Below are positions 1 through 9,027 of a DNA stretch of 54,291 bases, piece after piece. This DNA is from Ideonella sp. MAG2 (lineage in GTDB: Bacteria > Pseudomonadota > Gammaproteobacteria > Burkholderiales > Burkholderiaceae_C): the NCBI GenBank assembly GCA_004359425.1, contig PTEU01000001.1:2145562-2199852 (forward strand). Direction: 5' to 3'. The translations under genes were made by a program, and so were the position numbers. Numbering within the stretch: position 1 is the stretch's first letter; every line of letters begins with the position of its first letter. A model generated the notes under the pieces. The model was not told the DNA's origin, did no database searches, and worked only from the letters and a program-made list of their open reading frames with translations.

Positions 1-107
1 CCTTTTATGGCAAGGCCGACTCCCAGGTCCACACCGGCGGCTTGAGCCTGGAAGAAGCCTGGCGGCAGCTTCGCCAGGCCTGCCCTCAAAGCCGCGGCCT
101 GGGATAA
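1..107 (+). CDS. boxR: BoxR-like transcriptional regulator, C-terminal end (partial)
   Basis: Only the last 34 codons are present, reading from base 3 to a TAA at 105-107. The residues include FYGKADSQVHTGGLSLEEAW, which resembles the end of a shikimate-kinase fold (K/R-ADxxVDTSGxSxEE). BoxR/BzdR regulators of benzoyl-CoA pathways fuse an XRE DNA-binding domain to such a kinase-like, benzoyl-CoA-sensing domain. The gene lies directly upstream of boxC on the same strand, where boxR is commonly found. A stand-alone shikimate kinase would show the same tail, so the call rests partly on context. Confidence 0.6.
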   Translation, partial: FYGKADSQVHTGGLSLEEAWRQLRQACPQSRGLG

Positions 108-128
108 ACCCGCAAACAAGCACTAAAC

Positions 129-171
129 TGCATCTTTTCGTTGACACGCCAAGTTGATGCACGATAATGCA
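129..171 (+). promoter_or_regulatory. boxC promoter with TGCA operator words
   Basis: A near-consensus sigma-70 promoter is visible: TTGACA at 141-146 and GATAAT at 163-168, with a 16-nt spacer, about 60 nt before the boxC start. The -10 box is framed by TGCA at 158-161 and TGCA at 168-171 (TGCA-N6-TGCA), and a third TGCA lies at 129-132. BzdR/BoxR-family operators are known to be built on TGCA words. Repression by a BoxR-like protein that benzoyl-CoA relieves is therefore inferred. The promoter boxes are seen directly; the operator function is not proven. Confidence 0.6.
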
Positions 172-227
172 AACCAAGTCGCCCACCTTCATGGGCACCA
201 TGTTGCATCTGATCGACGGAGACTGGC

Positions 228-1910
228 ATGAACGCACCGCAACCCCAAGGCAGCTTGGCCCCCGCTCTGGTGGACTACCGCACCTCTCCCGAGGCCTATC
301 AGCACTGGACCTTGAGCGTGGACGGCGCCATCGCCACGCTGACCATGAATGTCAACGAAGACGCAGGCCTGCGCCCGGGCTACAAGCTCAAGCTCAACAG
401 CTATGACCTGGGCGTGGATGTGGAGCTGCACGACGCCATCAACCGCATCCGCTTCGAGCACCCCACCGTCAAGACCGTGGTGCTGACCTCCAGCCGCGAC
501 CGCATCTTCTGCTCGGGCGCCAACATCTTCATGCTGGGTGTCTCCAGCCATGCTTGGAAGGTCAACTTCTGCAAGTTCACCAACGAGACGCGCAATGGCT
601 TTGAAGACTCCTCCACCCACAGCGGGCTGAAGTTCCTGGCCGCCGTCAACGGGGCTTGTGCGGGTGGCGGCTATGAGCTGGCCTTGGCCTGCGATGAGAT
701 CTTGCTGATCGACGACCGCAGCTCGGCGGTGAGCCTGCCCGAAGTGCCCCTGCTGGGCGTGCTGCCCGGCACCGGCGGCCTGACCCGCGTGACCGACAAG
801 CGCAAAGTGCGCCATGACCTGGCAGACATCTTCTGCACCACCACCGAAGGCGTGCGCGGCCAAAAGGCCAAGGACTGGCGCTTGGTGGACGAGGTCGCCA
901 AGCCCGCCGTCTTTGCGCAAAAAGTGCAAGAGCGTGCGCAGGCCTTGGCCGCCACCAGCATCCGGCCCGCCCAAGCCCAAGGCGTCGCCCTGACCCGTCT
1001 GGAGCGTCAATTTGAAGGCGATCACCTGCGCTGGGAGCATGTGCAGGTGCAGATCGACCGCGCCCGTCGCCAAGCCCAGATCACCGTGCTGGCCCCGCAA
1101 GGTGCGCAGCCCAACACCGTGGCCGACATTGAAGCCGCCGGTGCCCACTGGTACCCGCTGGCCATGGCACGCCAATTGGAAGACGCCATCCTGCACCTGC
1201 GCACCAACGAGCTGGACATCGGCACCTGGGTGCTGCGCACCGCCGGTGACGCGGCGGGTGTGCTGGCCCTGGACGCCACCTTGCTGGCCCACGCCGACCA
1301 CTGGTTGGTGCGCGAAACCGTGGGCCTGCTGCGCCGCACCTTCTCGCGCCTGGATGTCTCTTCACGCTCGCTGTTTGCGCTGCTGGACCAAGGCACTTGC
1401 TTTGCTGGCACCTTGGCCGAGTTGGCCCTGGCCTGCGACCGCAGCTACCACCTGGCCCTGCCGGACGACGAAGCCGCCGCCCCCAAGCTGACGCTGACCG
1501 AGGCCAACTTCGGCCTCTACCCCATGGCCACCGGCCAGTCCCGCCTGGGCCGCCGCTTCTATGACGAAGCCGCCCCGCTGGCCGCCGTGCGCGAAGCCTT
1601 GGGCCAGCCGCTGGATGCCGACGCCGCCTATGCGCTGGGCCTGGTCACCGCCAACCCCGACGACATCGACTGGGCCGATGAGGTGCGGATGGCCCTGGAA
1701 GAGCGCGCCGCCATGTCGCCCGACGCCCTGACCGGCATGGAAGCCAACCTGCGCTTCAACGGCCCTGAAAACATGTTCACCCGCGTCTTCGGCCGCCTGA
1801 CGGCATGGCAGAACTGGATCTTCCAGCGCCCGAATGCGGTGGGTGAGAAGGGTGCGCTGAAGCTCTATGGCAAGGGCGAAAAAGCGGCCTTCGACTTCAA
1901 TCGCGTTTGA
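228..1910 (+). CDS. boxC: Benzoyl-CoA-dihydrodiol lyase BoxC
   Basis: The 560-residue product has the usual BoxC length and is a crotonase-superfamily enzyme. It hydrolytically opens the ring of the 2,3-epoxide/dihydrodiol of benzoyl-CoA, giving 3,4-dehydroadipyl-CoA semialdehyde and formate in the cytoplasm. The N-terminal half carries a crotonase core with an oxyanion-hole segment (SRDRIFCSGANIFMLG) and a glycine-rich stretch (NGACAGGGYELALACDEI). A second crotonase-like half follows, including FAGTLAELALACDRSY. The start at 228 is preceded by a purine-rich ACGGAGAC. boxB begins 27 nt after the stop, which supports one operon. Confidence 0.95.
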   Translation: MNAPQPQGSLAPALVDYRTSPEAYQHWTLSVDGAIATLTMNVNEDAGLRPGYKLKLNSYDLGVDVELHDAINRIRFEHPTVKTVVLTSSRDRIFCSGANIFMLGVSSHAWKVNFCKFTNETRNGFEDSSTHSGLKFLAAVNGACAGGGYELALACDEILLIDDRSSAVSLPEVPLLGVLPGTGGLTRVTDKRKVRHDLADIFCTTTEGVRGQKAKDWRLVDEVAKPAVFAQKVQERAQALAATSIRPAQAQGVALTRLERQFEGDHLRWEHVQVQIDRARRQAQITVLAPQGAQPNTVADIEAAGAHWYPLAMARQLEDAILHLRTNELDIGTWVLRTAGDAAGVLALDATLLAHADHWLVRETVGLLRRTFSRLDVSSRSLFALLDQGTCFAGTLAELALACDRSYHLALPDDEAAAPKLTLTEANFGLYPMATGQSRLGRRFYDEAAPLAAVREALGQPLDADAAYALGLVTANPDDIDWADEVRMALEERAAMSPDALTGMEANLRFNGPENMFTRVFGRLTAWQNWIFQRPNAVGEKGALKLYGKGEKAAFDFNRV

Positions 1911-1937
1911 TCATCAGTTAGCGACCAGGAGACTCCC

Positions 1938-3365
1938 ATGTCCGGCATCAACTACAGCGAAAAGATTCCCAATAACGTCAACCTGAGTGAAGACCGCACG
2001 CTGCAACGCGCGCTGGAGCACTGGCAGCCCAACTATCTGAACTGGTGGCAGGACATGGGGCCGGATGGCTCGCATGGCTTTGATGTCTATCTGCGCACCG
2101 CCGTGAGCGTGGAGGCCGATGGCTGGGCGCAGTTTGGCCATGTGAAGATGCCCGACTACCGCTGGGGCATCTTCATGAACCCCAAGGAAGAAGGCCGCCA
2201 GGTCAACTTCGGTGAGCACAAGGGCGAGGCCGCCTGGCAAGACGTGCCTGGCGAACACCGCGCCAACCTGCGCCGCATCATCGTCACCCAGGGCGATACC
2301 GAACCCGCCAGCGTGGAGCAGCAGCGCCACCTGGGCCTGACCTGCCCCAGCCAGTACGACCTGCGCAACCTCTTCCAAGTGAATGTGGAAGAAGGCCGCC
2401 ACCTCTGGGCCATGGTCTACCTGCTGCACAAGCACTTTGGCCGCGACGGCCGTGAAGAAGCCGAAGCCCTGCTGGACCGCCGCTCGGGCGACCAAGACAA
2501 CCCGCGCATCTTGCAGGCTTTCAATGAGAAGACGCCCGACTGGCTGTCCTTCTACATGTTCACCTACTTCACCGACCGTGACGGCAAGTTCCAGTTGTGT
2601 GCCTTGGCCGAAAGCGGCTTTGACCCGCTGGCCCGCACCACCAAGTTCATGCTGACCGAAGAGGCCCACCACATGTTTGTGGGCGAGTCGGGCGTGAGCC
2701 GCGTGATCCAGCGCACCTGCCAGGTGATGAATGAGTTGAAGACCGACGACCCGGCCAAGATCCGTGCTGCCGGGGTGATCGACCTGCCCACGCTGCAGCG
2801 CTACCTGAACTTCCACTTCTCGGTCACCATCGACCTGTTTGGTGCCGATGAGTCCAGCAACGCGGCCATCTTCTACAACAGCGGCTTGAAGGGCCGCTAT
2901 GAAGAAACCAAGCGTGGTGACGACCATCGCCTGCAAGGCCAGCACTACACCGTGCTGGGCCTGAAGGACGGCCAGTTGATCGAGCGCCAAGTGCCCATGC
3001 TCAACGCCCTGAACGAAGTGCTGCGCGATGACTACATCAAGGACAGCATTGGCGGCGTGCAGCGCTGGAACAAGGTCATCGAGAAGGCCGGCATTCCCTT
3101 CCGCCTGACCACCCCGCACAAGGCCTTCAACCGCAAGATCGGCACACTGGCCAATGCCAATATCACGCCGGAGGGCCGCGCTGTGAGTGCGGCGGAGTTT
3201 GCCGCGCGTGAGAACGAGTGGCTGCCCAGCGCCGAAGACCGGGCCTTTGTGGCCTCGCTGATGGGCCGGGTCACGGACGCGGGCAAGTTTGCCAACTGGA
3301 TTGCGCCGCCGGTGATGGGCATTAACCGACAGCCGGTGGACTTCGACTACGTCCGGTTTAACTGA
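1938..3365 (+). CDS. boxB: Benzoyl-CoA 2,3-epoxidase (oxygenase) subunit BoxB
   Basis: The 475-residue product matches the full length of BoxB, the diiron oxygenase that epoxidises benzoyl-CoA at the 2,3 position using O2 and electrons from BoxA. Ferritin-like diiron ligand helices are visible, such as LFQVNVEEGRHLWAMVY (ExxH near residue 155) and MLTEEAHHMFVG (EExH near residue 240). The start codon at 1938 has AGGAGA a few bases upstream. It sits between boxC and boxA, the canonical gene set. No damage was seen. Confidence 0.95.
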   Translation: MSGINYSEKIPNNVNLSEDRTLQRALEHWQPNYLNWWQDMGPDGSHGFDVYLRTAVSVEADGWAQFGHVKMPDYRWGIFMNPKEEGRQVNFGEHKGEAAWQDVPGEHRANLRRIIVTQGDTEPASVEQQRHLGLTCPSQYDLRNLFQVNVEEGRHLWAMVYLLHKHFGRDGREEAEALLDRRSGDQDNPRILQAFNEKTPDWLSFYMFTYFTDRDGKFQLCALAESGFDPLARTTKFMLTEEAHHMFVGESGVSRVIQRTCQVMNELKTDDPAKIRAAGVIDLPTLQRYLNFHFSVTIDLFGADESSNAAIFYNSGLKGRYEETKRGDDHRLQGQHYTVLGLKDGQLIERQVPMLNALNEVLRDDYIKDSIGGVQRWNKVIEKAGIPFRLTTPHKAFNRKIGTLANANITPEGRAVSAAEFAARENEWLPSAEDRAFVASLMGRVTDAGKFANWIAPPVMGINRQPVDFDYVRFN

Positions 3366-3401
3366 CGCCAAGGTGGACGCCCGCAGGGCGCTGCCTTGGC
3401 G
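3366..3401 (+). other. Nested hairpin between boxB and boxA
   Basis: CGCCAAGG at 3366-3373 pairs perfectly with CCTTGGCG at 3394-3401. Inside it, CGCCC at 3378-3382 pairs with GGGCG at 3386-3390. The hairpin begins right after the boxB stop and no T-run follows, so it does not look like an intrinsic terminator. mRNA processing, or protection of the upstream boxCB transcript, is possible. Function is inferred only. Confidence 0.45.
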
Positions 3402-3488
3402 CCGGCGGGTTCGAGTCGACGGGTTTCACCCGCGACACAAGCCGCCGCAATGCTTCGATACTTCGCATCTCTCTTCGAGGCTTTTTCA

Positions 3489-4784
3489 ATGAACGCTGCG
3501 CTGCCCCAGTTGCTCAAGCAACATCTCATCGACCCCGAGATCTGCATTCGCTGCAACACCTGCGAGGCCACCTGCCCGCAGAACGCCATCACCCACGACT
3601 CGCGCAACTATGTGGTGAACGTGGACCTGTGTAACTGGTGCAATGCCTGCATCTCGCCCTGCCCCACCGGCTCTATCGACAACTACCGCACTGTCACCCG
3701 GGCCAAGCCCTACACGCTGGAGGAGCAGCTCAGTTGGGATGAACTGCCGACCGAGCTGAGCCGAGACCAACTGGCGGCCTCCGCCCCAGACGCCGCCCCC
3801 GCTGCCGAGCCTGAAGCCACAGCCGCGGCCACGGCCCCCACCGACCCCACCGGCGAGCAGCCCTTCCGCAGTGCCGACTGGGGGGCCACGCTGCCACCGT
3901 GGTCGGCCGCGCATGCCTATGTCAACCTGTACGGCCCCAGCGCCAAAAATTCGGCCGCGCAGAAATTCATCACCGCTACCGTGGTGGGCAATGTGCGCGT
4001 CACCGAAGTGGGCAAGGAGTACGACACCCACCATGTGATGCTGGACTTCGGCGCCATGCCCTTCCCCGTGCTGGAGGGGCAGAGCATTGGCATCATCCCG
4101 CCCGGGGTGGACGAACACGGCAAGCCCCACCATGCCCGCCAATACAGCATTGCCAGCCCGCGCAACGGCGAGCGCCCCGGCTACAACAACCTGTCGTTGA
4201 CCATCAAGCGCGTGCTGGAAGACCACCAAGGCCGCCCGGTGCGCGGGGTGGCCAGCAACTACATGTGTGACCTGCAGGTGGGTGACACGGTTCAGGTGAT
4301 CGGGCCCTTTGGCAACAGCTTCCTGATGCCCAACCACCCGCGTTCGAACATCATCATGATCTGCACTGGCACCGGCAGCGCGCCGATGCGGGCGATGACG
4401 AAGTGGCGTAGAAGACTTAGGAGTTCAGGCAAGTTTGAGGGCGGCAAGCTGATGCTGTTCTTCGGCGCCCGCACCCCCGAAGAACTTCCCTACTTCGGCC
4501 CCTTGATGAACCTGCCCAAGGACTTCATCGACATCAACTTCGCGTTCTCGCGCGTGGCGGGCCAGCCCAAGAAGTATGTGCAAGACGCCCTCAAAGAGCG
4601 CGCCACCGACCTGGTGCCCCTGCTCAATGACGCCAACACCTTTGTGTACGTCTGCGGGCTCAAGGCCATGGAAGAGGGTGTGGTGATGACTTTGCGCGAC
4701 TTGGTGCTTCAAGCAGGGCTGGACTGGGATACGCTTGGGGGGCAGATGAAGGCGCAGGGGCGCCTGCATCTAGAGACGTACTGA
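3489..4784 (+). CDS. boxA: Benzoyl-CoA 2,3-epoxidase reductase subunit BoxA
   Basis: The product has 431 residues from the ATG at 3489. A longer reading frame from 3396 runs through the intergenic hairpin and is unlikely. Two ferredoxin-type clusters are clear: C19, C22, C25, C29 and C48, C51, C54, C58, binding two 4Fe-4S centres. After an Ala/Pro-rich linker (about residues 100-130) comes a ferredoxin-NADP reductase-like half, with [11 protein letters not shown] for FAD binding and [13 protein letters not shown] for NADPH. It passes electrons from NADPH to BoxB. The length and order fit the BoxA family. Confidence 0.94.
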   Translation: MNAALPQLLKQHLIDPEICIRCNTCEATCPQNAITHDSRNYVVNVDLCNWCNACISPCPTGSIDNYRTVTRAKPYTLEEQLSWDELPTELSRDQLAASAPDAAPAAEPEATAAATAPTDPTGEQPFRSADWGATLPPWSAAHAYVNLYGPSAKNSAAQKFITATVVGNVRVTEVGKEYDTHHVMLDFGAMPFPVLEGQSIGIIPPGVDEHGKPHHARQYSIASPRNGERPGYNNLSLTIKRVLEDHQGRPVRGVASNYMCDLQVGDTVQVIGPFGNSFLMPNHPRSNIIMICTGTGSAPMRAMTKWRRRLRSSGKFEGGKLMLFFGARTPEELPYFGPLMNLPKDFIDINFAFSRVAGQPKKYVQDALKERATDLVPLLNDANTFVYVCGLKAMEEGVVMTLRDLVLQAGLDWDTLGGQMKAQGRLHLETY

Positions 4785-4842
4785 CCGACAGGAGATGGCT
4801 CTCGCGCGGCCCTGTGCCCGCCCGAGAGGCGCCACGGTCCTC

Positions 4843-4874
4843 CAGCCCCACCCTGCGTGGGGCTGCTTTCTTTT
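4843..4874 (+). terminator. Terminator-like hairpin after boxA
   Basis: CAGCCCCAC (4843-4851) and GTGGGGCTG (4857-4865) form a perfect 9-bp stem with a 5-nt loop, followed by CTTTCTTTT. It lies between boxA and the next gene, whose ribosome site TTGGAG overlaps the end of the T-rich stretch. It may attenuate read-through from the box operon rather than stop it completely. Confidence 0.5.
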
Positions 4875-4886
4875 GGAGACAAACCG

Positions 4887-5681
4887 ATGAACTTCACCAC
4901 CCTAGAGGTGCAGAGCGGCCCGGTGGCCCGCGTGCGCATGAACCGCCCGCAGGTCTTCAATGCCTTTGACGAGGCCATGATTGGCGAGCTGGACGCCGCC
5001 TTTGTGCAACTGGCCGATGACGAGAAGGTGCGCGTCATCGTGCTGGAAGGCGCAGGCAAGGCCTTCAGTGCCGGGGCTGACCTGCAGTGGATGCAACGTG
5101 CCAGCCAAGCCAGCCTGGAATGGAACCAAGCCGATGCGCGCCGCTTTGCGGGCATGCTGCACCGCATTGCCCACTGCCCCAAGCCCACCATCGCCCGCGT
5201 GCAAGGCGTGGCCTTGGGCGGCGGTGTGGGCCTGACCTGTGCCTGCGACATCGCCGTGGCGGCCGAGACCGCCAGCTTTGCCGTCAGCGAGGCCAAGTTC
5301 GGCATCCTGCCTTCCGTCATCGGGCCTTACCTCACCAACGCCGTGGGCAAGCGCCAAGCGCTGCGCCTGGCCCTGACCACCGAGCGCATCTCCGCGGCTC
5401 AGGCGCTGGACATGGGCATGGTGCATGAGGTCGTCGCGGCCGATCAGTTGGATGCTGCCGTGCAAGGCTGGGTGGACGAGCTGCTGGTCGGCGGCCCGCA
5501 AGCCCTGCGCGAAATCAAAGCCCTGTTTGCGCAATTGGCGGTGGGCCCTGTCACCCCCGAGGTGCAGGCCTTGACCGCCAACACCATTGCCCGCGTGCGC
5601 GGCACCGACGAAGCCCGCGAAGGCTTTGCCGCTTTTTTGGCCAAGCGCCCCGCCGCTTGGATCGCCCCGAATAACGACTGA
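4887..5681 (+). CDS. Enoyl-CoA hydratase/isomerase family protein
   Basis: The product has 264 residues from ATG 4887, which is preceded by TTGGAGAC; an in-frame TTG-type start 30 nt earlier lies in the hairpin region and is less likely. It is a single-domain crotonase with the oxyanion-hole motifs AGKAFSAGADLQWM (about residues 55-68) and GVALGGGVGLTCACDIAVA (about 108-126). Enzymes of this kind hydrate or isomerise enoyl-CoA thioesters. Lying between boxA and a PaaH-like dehydrogenase, it could hydrate the dehydroadipyl-CoA made downstream of BoxC; that substrate is inferred. A methylglutaconyl-CoA hydratase-type function cannot be excluded. Confidence 0.85.
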   Translation: MNFTTLEVQSGPVARVRMNRPQVFNAFDEAMIGELDAAFVQLADDEKVRVIVLEGAGKAFSAGADLQWMQRASQASLEWNQADARRFAGMLHRIAHCPKPTIARVQGVALGGGVGLTCACDIAVAAETASFAVSEAKFGILPSVIGPYLTNAVGKRQALRLALTTERISAAQALDMGMVHEVVAADQLDAAVQGWVDELLVGGPQALREIKALFAQLAVGPVTPEVQALTANTIARVRGTDEAREGFAAFLAKRPAAWIAPNND

Positions 5682-5694
5682 CTGAAGAGACTTG

Positions 5695-7230
5695 ATGATG
5701 AGTACAGTGAATCTCCAGAACGCCAATGTCTTGGTGGTGGGCGCGGGCATCATGGGTGCCGGCATTGCGCAGGTGGCCGCCTTGGCCGGTCATCATGTGT
5801 TCTTGCACGACGCCCGTGAAGGCGCGGCCCAAGAAGCCAAGGACCAGCTCTCGGTGGCCCTGCATGTGCTGGTCAGCAAAGGTAAGCTGAGCCACGAGGT
5901 GGTGGAAGCCGCGCTGACGCGCATCACCCCGTTGAGTGCGCTGCGCTACGGCAAGACCGCGACGCTGGTGGTGGAGGCCATCGTCGAGAACCTCGACATC
6001 AAGCGCAAGCTGTTTGCTGAACTGGAGGCCTTGCTGCCCGAAGACGCAGTGCTGGCCACCAACACCTCGTCCATCTCGGTGACAGCCTTGGCCAACGGCC
6101 TGAAGCGGCCCGAGCGCTTGGTGGGCATGCACTTCTTCAACCCCGTGCCCCTGATGAAGCTGGTGGAAGTGGTGTCGGGCCTGCACACCGCGCCCGAGGT
6201 GGCAGAAGCCATCTTCAGCCTGGCACAAGCCTGGGGCAAGACGGCGGTGCATGCCAAGTCCACACCGGGCTTCATCGTCAACCGCATCGCCCGCCCCTAC
6301 TATGCCGAGACCCTGGCCCTGCTGGCCGAACAAGCGGTGAGCCCCCCCGTGGCCGACGCCTGCCTGCGCAGCGTGGGCTTTCGCATGGGGCCGTGCGAAC
6401 TGATGGACCTGATCGGCCACGACACCAACTTTGCCGTGACCCGCTCAGTCTATGAAGCCAACTTCTACGACAAGCGCTATGTGCCCAGCGGCGTGCAGCG
6501 CGACTTGGTTGACGGTGGCCTGCTGGGCCGCAAGAGCGGCCGTGGCTTCTACCGTTACCCCCAAAGCGAGGCCGACAAAGCCTTGCCCGCCGCCGCCCCG
6601 CAAAGCGCTGTGGCCGCGCTCACGGTGAGCGGCCACTGCAATCTGGCCCAGCGCTTGGCCGACGCCTTGACGGCCCAAGGCGTGAGCGTGACCCGTGACA
6701 CGGGCACGGCTGCCGTCGCCCTGCACTGGGGTGGTGACGCAGCAGGCCGCTTGCTGCTGACGGATGGCCGCACCGCCCTGCAACAGGCGCTGCAAGAAGG
6801 CCAGCCTCAAACCGCCGTGTTCGACTGGAGCGTGACGACCACCGTGGCCCCCGGCACGCCCTTGGCGTTTGCCGTAGCCGAAGGTGCCTCCGAAGCCTTT
6901 GCCCAAGCGGCCGCCGGTGTGCTGGCAAGTGCAGGCTTTCACCCCCTGCGCATGGCCGACGCGCCCGGCCTGGTGGTGGCCCGCAGCATCGCCATGCTGA
7001 TCAACGAAGGGGCCGATGCCGTGCAGCAAGGCGTGTGCAGCACCGAGGGCGCTGACGCCGCCATGAAGCTGGGCGTCAACTACCCCGCCGGCCCCTTTGA
7101 GTGGTTGCAGCGCGTGGGCGTGGGCGCCGTCGTCCAACTGTTGGACGCCCTGGACGCCCACTACCGTGGCGAGCGCTACCGCGTCAGCCCCTGGCTGCGT
7201 GTCCGGGCCGGAACACGGGTGGCGGGCTGA
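5695..7230 (+). CDS. paaH: 3-hydroxyacyl-CoA dehydrogenase, PaaH/PaaC-like
   Basis: The product has about 511 residues from tandem ATGs at 5695/5698 (a TTG lies just before). It starts with a Rossmann NAD site, VLVVGAGIMGAGIAQVAAL. The HAD signature VGMHFFNPVPLMKLVEVVSG follows near residue 145. A C-terminal domain pair ends in NYPAGPFEWLQRVG, as in the roughly 505-residue two-part PaaH family. It oxidises 3-hydroxyadipyl-CoA or similar thioesters to 3-oxoacyl-CoA with NAD+. The gene follows the hydratase by 13 nt, so the pair probably forms the lower route from BoxC products to beta-ketoadipyl-CoA. The substrate is inferred from context. Confidence 0.85.
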   Translation: MMSTVNLQNANVLVVGAGIMGAGIAQVAALAGHHVFLHDAREGAAQEAKDQLSVALHVLVSKGKLSHEVVEAALTRITPLSALRYGKTATLVVEAIVENLDIKRKLFAELEALLPEDAVLATNTSSISVTALANGLKRPERLVGMHFFNPVPLMKLVEVVSGLHTAPEVAEAIFSLAQAWGKTAVHAKSTPGFIVNRIARPYYAETLALLAEQAVSPPVADACLRSVGFRMGPCELMDLIGHDTNFAVTRSVYEANFYDKRYVPSGVQRDLVDGGLLGRKSGRGFYRYPQSEADKALPAAAPQSAVAALTVSGHCNLAQRLADALTAQGVSVTRDTGTAAVALHWGGDAAGRLLLTDGRTALQQALQEGQPQTAVFDWSVTTTVAPGTPLAFAVAEGASEAFAQAAAGVLASAGFHPLRMADAPGLVVARSIAMLINEGADAVQQGVCSTEGADAAMKLGVNYPAGPFEWLQRVGVGAVVQLLDALDAHYRGERYRVSPWLRVRAGTRVAG

Positions 7231-7239
7231 GGGCCACGC

Positions 7240-7803
7240 ATGCTGTTCACCCAACGCCCTGCGCTGCAGCACCCCCAGGCGGTGCTCAGGGCGTTGCGTG
7301 AGGCAGACTTGCCCCACTGGCTGGCGGCGCTGCGCTCACCGGCCGTGTTTGAGCACACCAGTTGGAACCTGCCTGCAGAAGACGCGGACGCGCTTGAACG
7401 GCTCGCGGTGTATGTGTGGGACGAGGCGAAATTCACGTCGTCCTCTCTGCTCCGCTTCGTCATCGCAGACCGCGACACCGACCGCTTTTTGGGCACTGCA
7501 GGGTTCCACACCGTCCAGCCCGACAACCGCTGTGCCGAACTGGCCTATGACCTCTGCCCTGAGGCTTGGGGGCGAGGCTTGGCCAGCGCAGCGGCACGCA
7601 GCCTGACGGACTGGGCCCACACGCATGTGGGGCTGGTCCGCGTTCAGGCCACCGTCATGGACAGCAACACACGCTCCTTGCAAGTGCTGGCGCGCTGTGG
7701 GTTCGAGCGCGAGGGTTTGCTGCGCAGCTACCGACAAGTCCGAGGTGTGGCCCGGGACTTTTGGATGCATAGTCATGTCGTCGCCCCAGATGCCGGCGGC
7801 TGA
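7240..7803 (+). CDS. GNAT family N-acetyltransferase (RimJ/RimL type)
   Basis: The product has 187 residues. It has the layout of RimJ/RimL-like acetyltransferases: an early L-R-A segment, FLGTAGFHTVQPDNRCAELAYDLCPEAWGRGLASAAARSLTDWA as the acetyl-CoA binding core (about residues 85-130), and the family ending NTRSLQVLARCGFEREGLLRSYRQVRG. Such enzymes acetylate protein N-termini or small amines; the target is unknown. It starts 9 nt after the dehydrogenase stop, so it may be co-transcribed, although no functional tie is evident. Confidence 0.85.
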   Translation: MLFTQRPALQHPQAVLRALREADLPHWLAALRSPAVFEHTSWNLPAEDADALERLAVYVWDEAKFTSSSLLRFVIADRDTDRFLGTAGFHTVQPDNRCAELAYDLCPEAWGRGLASAAARSLTDWAHTHVGLVRVQATVMDSNTRSLQVLARCGFEREGLLRSYRQVRGVARDFWMHSHVVAPDAGG

Positions 7804-7820
7804 CGAAGGCCTCGAGAACC

Positions 7821-8087
7821 ATGCAAACTGCCTACAACGCCGCCAACGCCGTCGATGCTCAGATGATCTGTGATGTGCTTCGCCAGGAAGGCATCGAGTG
7901 CCACATCTTGGGAGAACATCTTCAAGGCGCTGTAGGCGAGTTGCCTGCGCTGTCCATGGTCCGTGTGCAGGTGCCTGTGGCGCAACTGGAGCTGGCGCGA
8001 GCTTTGATCGCAGAGTGGGAATCGGCCGCTCCGGTGCTGGACGACACCTTCGATGTGGGCTCAGCCACTGACGCGACGAACGATTGA
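7821..8087 (+). CDS. DUF2007-family small protein
   Basis: The product has 88 residues. The pattern (Y-N-AxxAVDAQMICDVLRQEGIECHILGEHLQGAVGELP followed by VRVQVPVAQLELARALIAEW) matches the DUF2007 'putative signal transducing protein' fold, a ferredoxin-like GlnB-type domain. The molecular role of the family is not established. It sits 17 nt after the first acetyltransferase and 15 nt before the second, so a shared transcript is likely. Confidence 0.75.
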   Translation: MQTAYNAANAVDAQMICDVLRQEGIECHILGEHLQGAVGELPALSMVRVQVPVAQLELARALIAEWESAAPVLDDTFDVGSATDATND

Positions 8088-8102
8088 GCTCATCAGCCCA
8101 CC

Positions 8103-8702
8103 ATGCCACTTATCCCCATCTCTCCGCTGCACACCCCGCGCCTGATCGTGCGCGGCGTCACCGCTGCAGACTTGCCCCAACTGCTCCCCATCAATGCGGA
8201 CGACCGCGTCACCCACCACCTACCCTATGCAAGCTGGCAAAGTATGGCCGATGCCGAGGCTTGGCTCGCTCGCATAGAAGGGCTGCAGGCGGCCGGCGGC
8301 ACTCAGCAATGGGTGTTGACGTTGCGAGAGACCGGGGCGGTGATTGGTGCCGCCGTGATCTTCAAGTATGACGAAGCCAGCGCCCGCGCCGAGTTGGGCT
8401 ATTTGATGAGCCAAGCCTGCTGGCGCCAAGGCCTGATGCGCGAGGCCCTGAGCGCCCTGCTCGACCATGCCTTTGCCCGCCACGCCGGTGCCCTGGCCAC
8501 CGAAGGTTTGCGCCGCATGGAGGCCGAAGCCAACCCGCTCAACACGGCCTCGAACGCGCTGCTGCAACGACTGGGCTTTACGCGGGAAGGCACGCTGCGC
8601 CAGCGCTGGACAGCCAAAGGGAAGACCTATGACACCCAAATCTGGGGGCTGCTGCGTGATGAGTGGCTGAGTAGTACAGAGTCGGCAAGCAACGCACCAT
8701 GA
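8103..8702 (+). CDS. GNAT family N-acetyltransferase (RimJ/RimL type)
   Basis: The product has 199 residues and the same architecture as its neighbour two genes upstream: TPRLIVRGVTAADLPQLLPI at the start, a core with AELGYLMSQACWRQGLMREAL, and the typical end NTASNALLQRLGFTREGTLRQRW. The two acetyltransferases are clearly distinct in sequence, so this is not a fresh duplication. The substrate is unknown. The stop overlaps the next gene by 4 nt (ATGA), indicating translational coupling. Confidence 0.85.
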   Translation: MPLIPISPLHTPRLIVRGVTAADLPQLLPINADDRVTHHLPYASWQSMADAEAWLARIEGLQAAGGTQQWVLTLRETGAVIGAAVIFKYDEASARAELGYLMSQACWRQGLMREALSALLDHAFARHAGALATEGLRRMEAEANPLNTASNALLQRLGFTREGTLRQRWTAKGKTYDTQIWGLLRDEWLSSTESASNAP

Positions 8703-8956
8703 CAGCCCACCTGAAAGCCAACCCTGCCGCCTGCCCAGTGCAGAACGATGGCGCATCGCTGCCCACCTGCGCCCCGACCTGCCCCTTATGCGGCCAGTCC
8801 AACCGCTGTGCCCCTTCAGCCGCTGGCAGCTTTGAGGTGGTGTGCTGGTGCACCACTGTCAAGATCGCGCCGGGGGTGTTAGAGCGGATTCTGGTGGAGA
8901 CCCGGGGCAAGGCGTGTTTGTGTGCCGCGTGTGCAAAGGGTACAGGTGCGGGGTGA
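8699..8956 (+). CDS. Cysteine-rich CWC family protein
   Basis: The product has 85 residues. It contains the diagnostic C-P-x-C-G segment (CPLCGQSNRCAPSAAG), a CWC tripeptide (VVCWCTTVKI) and a final CLCAACAK, matching the small CWC zinc-ribbon-like family of proteobacteria. Six of the cysteines are arranged as likely metal-binding pairs. Function in the family is unknown. It overlaps the upstream acetyltransferase by 4 nt. Codon usage and GC are like its neighbours. Confidence 0.7.
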   Translation: MTAHLKANPAACPVQNDGASLPTCAPTCPLCGQSNRCAPSAAGSFEVVCWCTTVKIAPGVLERILVETRGKACLCAACAKGTGAG

Positions 8957-9027
8957 ATTGCCCCAAAGTGGTTCGCCCAATGAAGCATCGGCCAGCAGGC
9001 GCAGACCATTTTCCCGCCAGGCCCAAA

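Noticed and set aside
189..1301. Long minus-strand open frame antisense to boxC
   Set aside because: GC-rich shadow frame with no recognisable protein; boxC is unambiguous on the plus strand.
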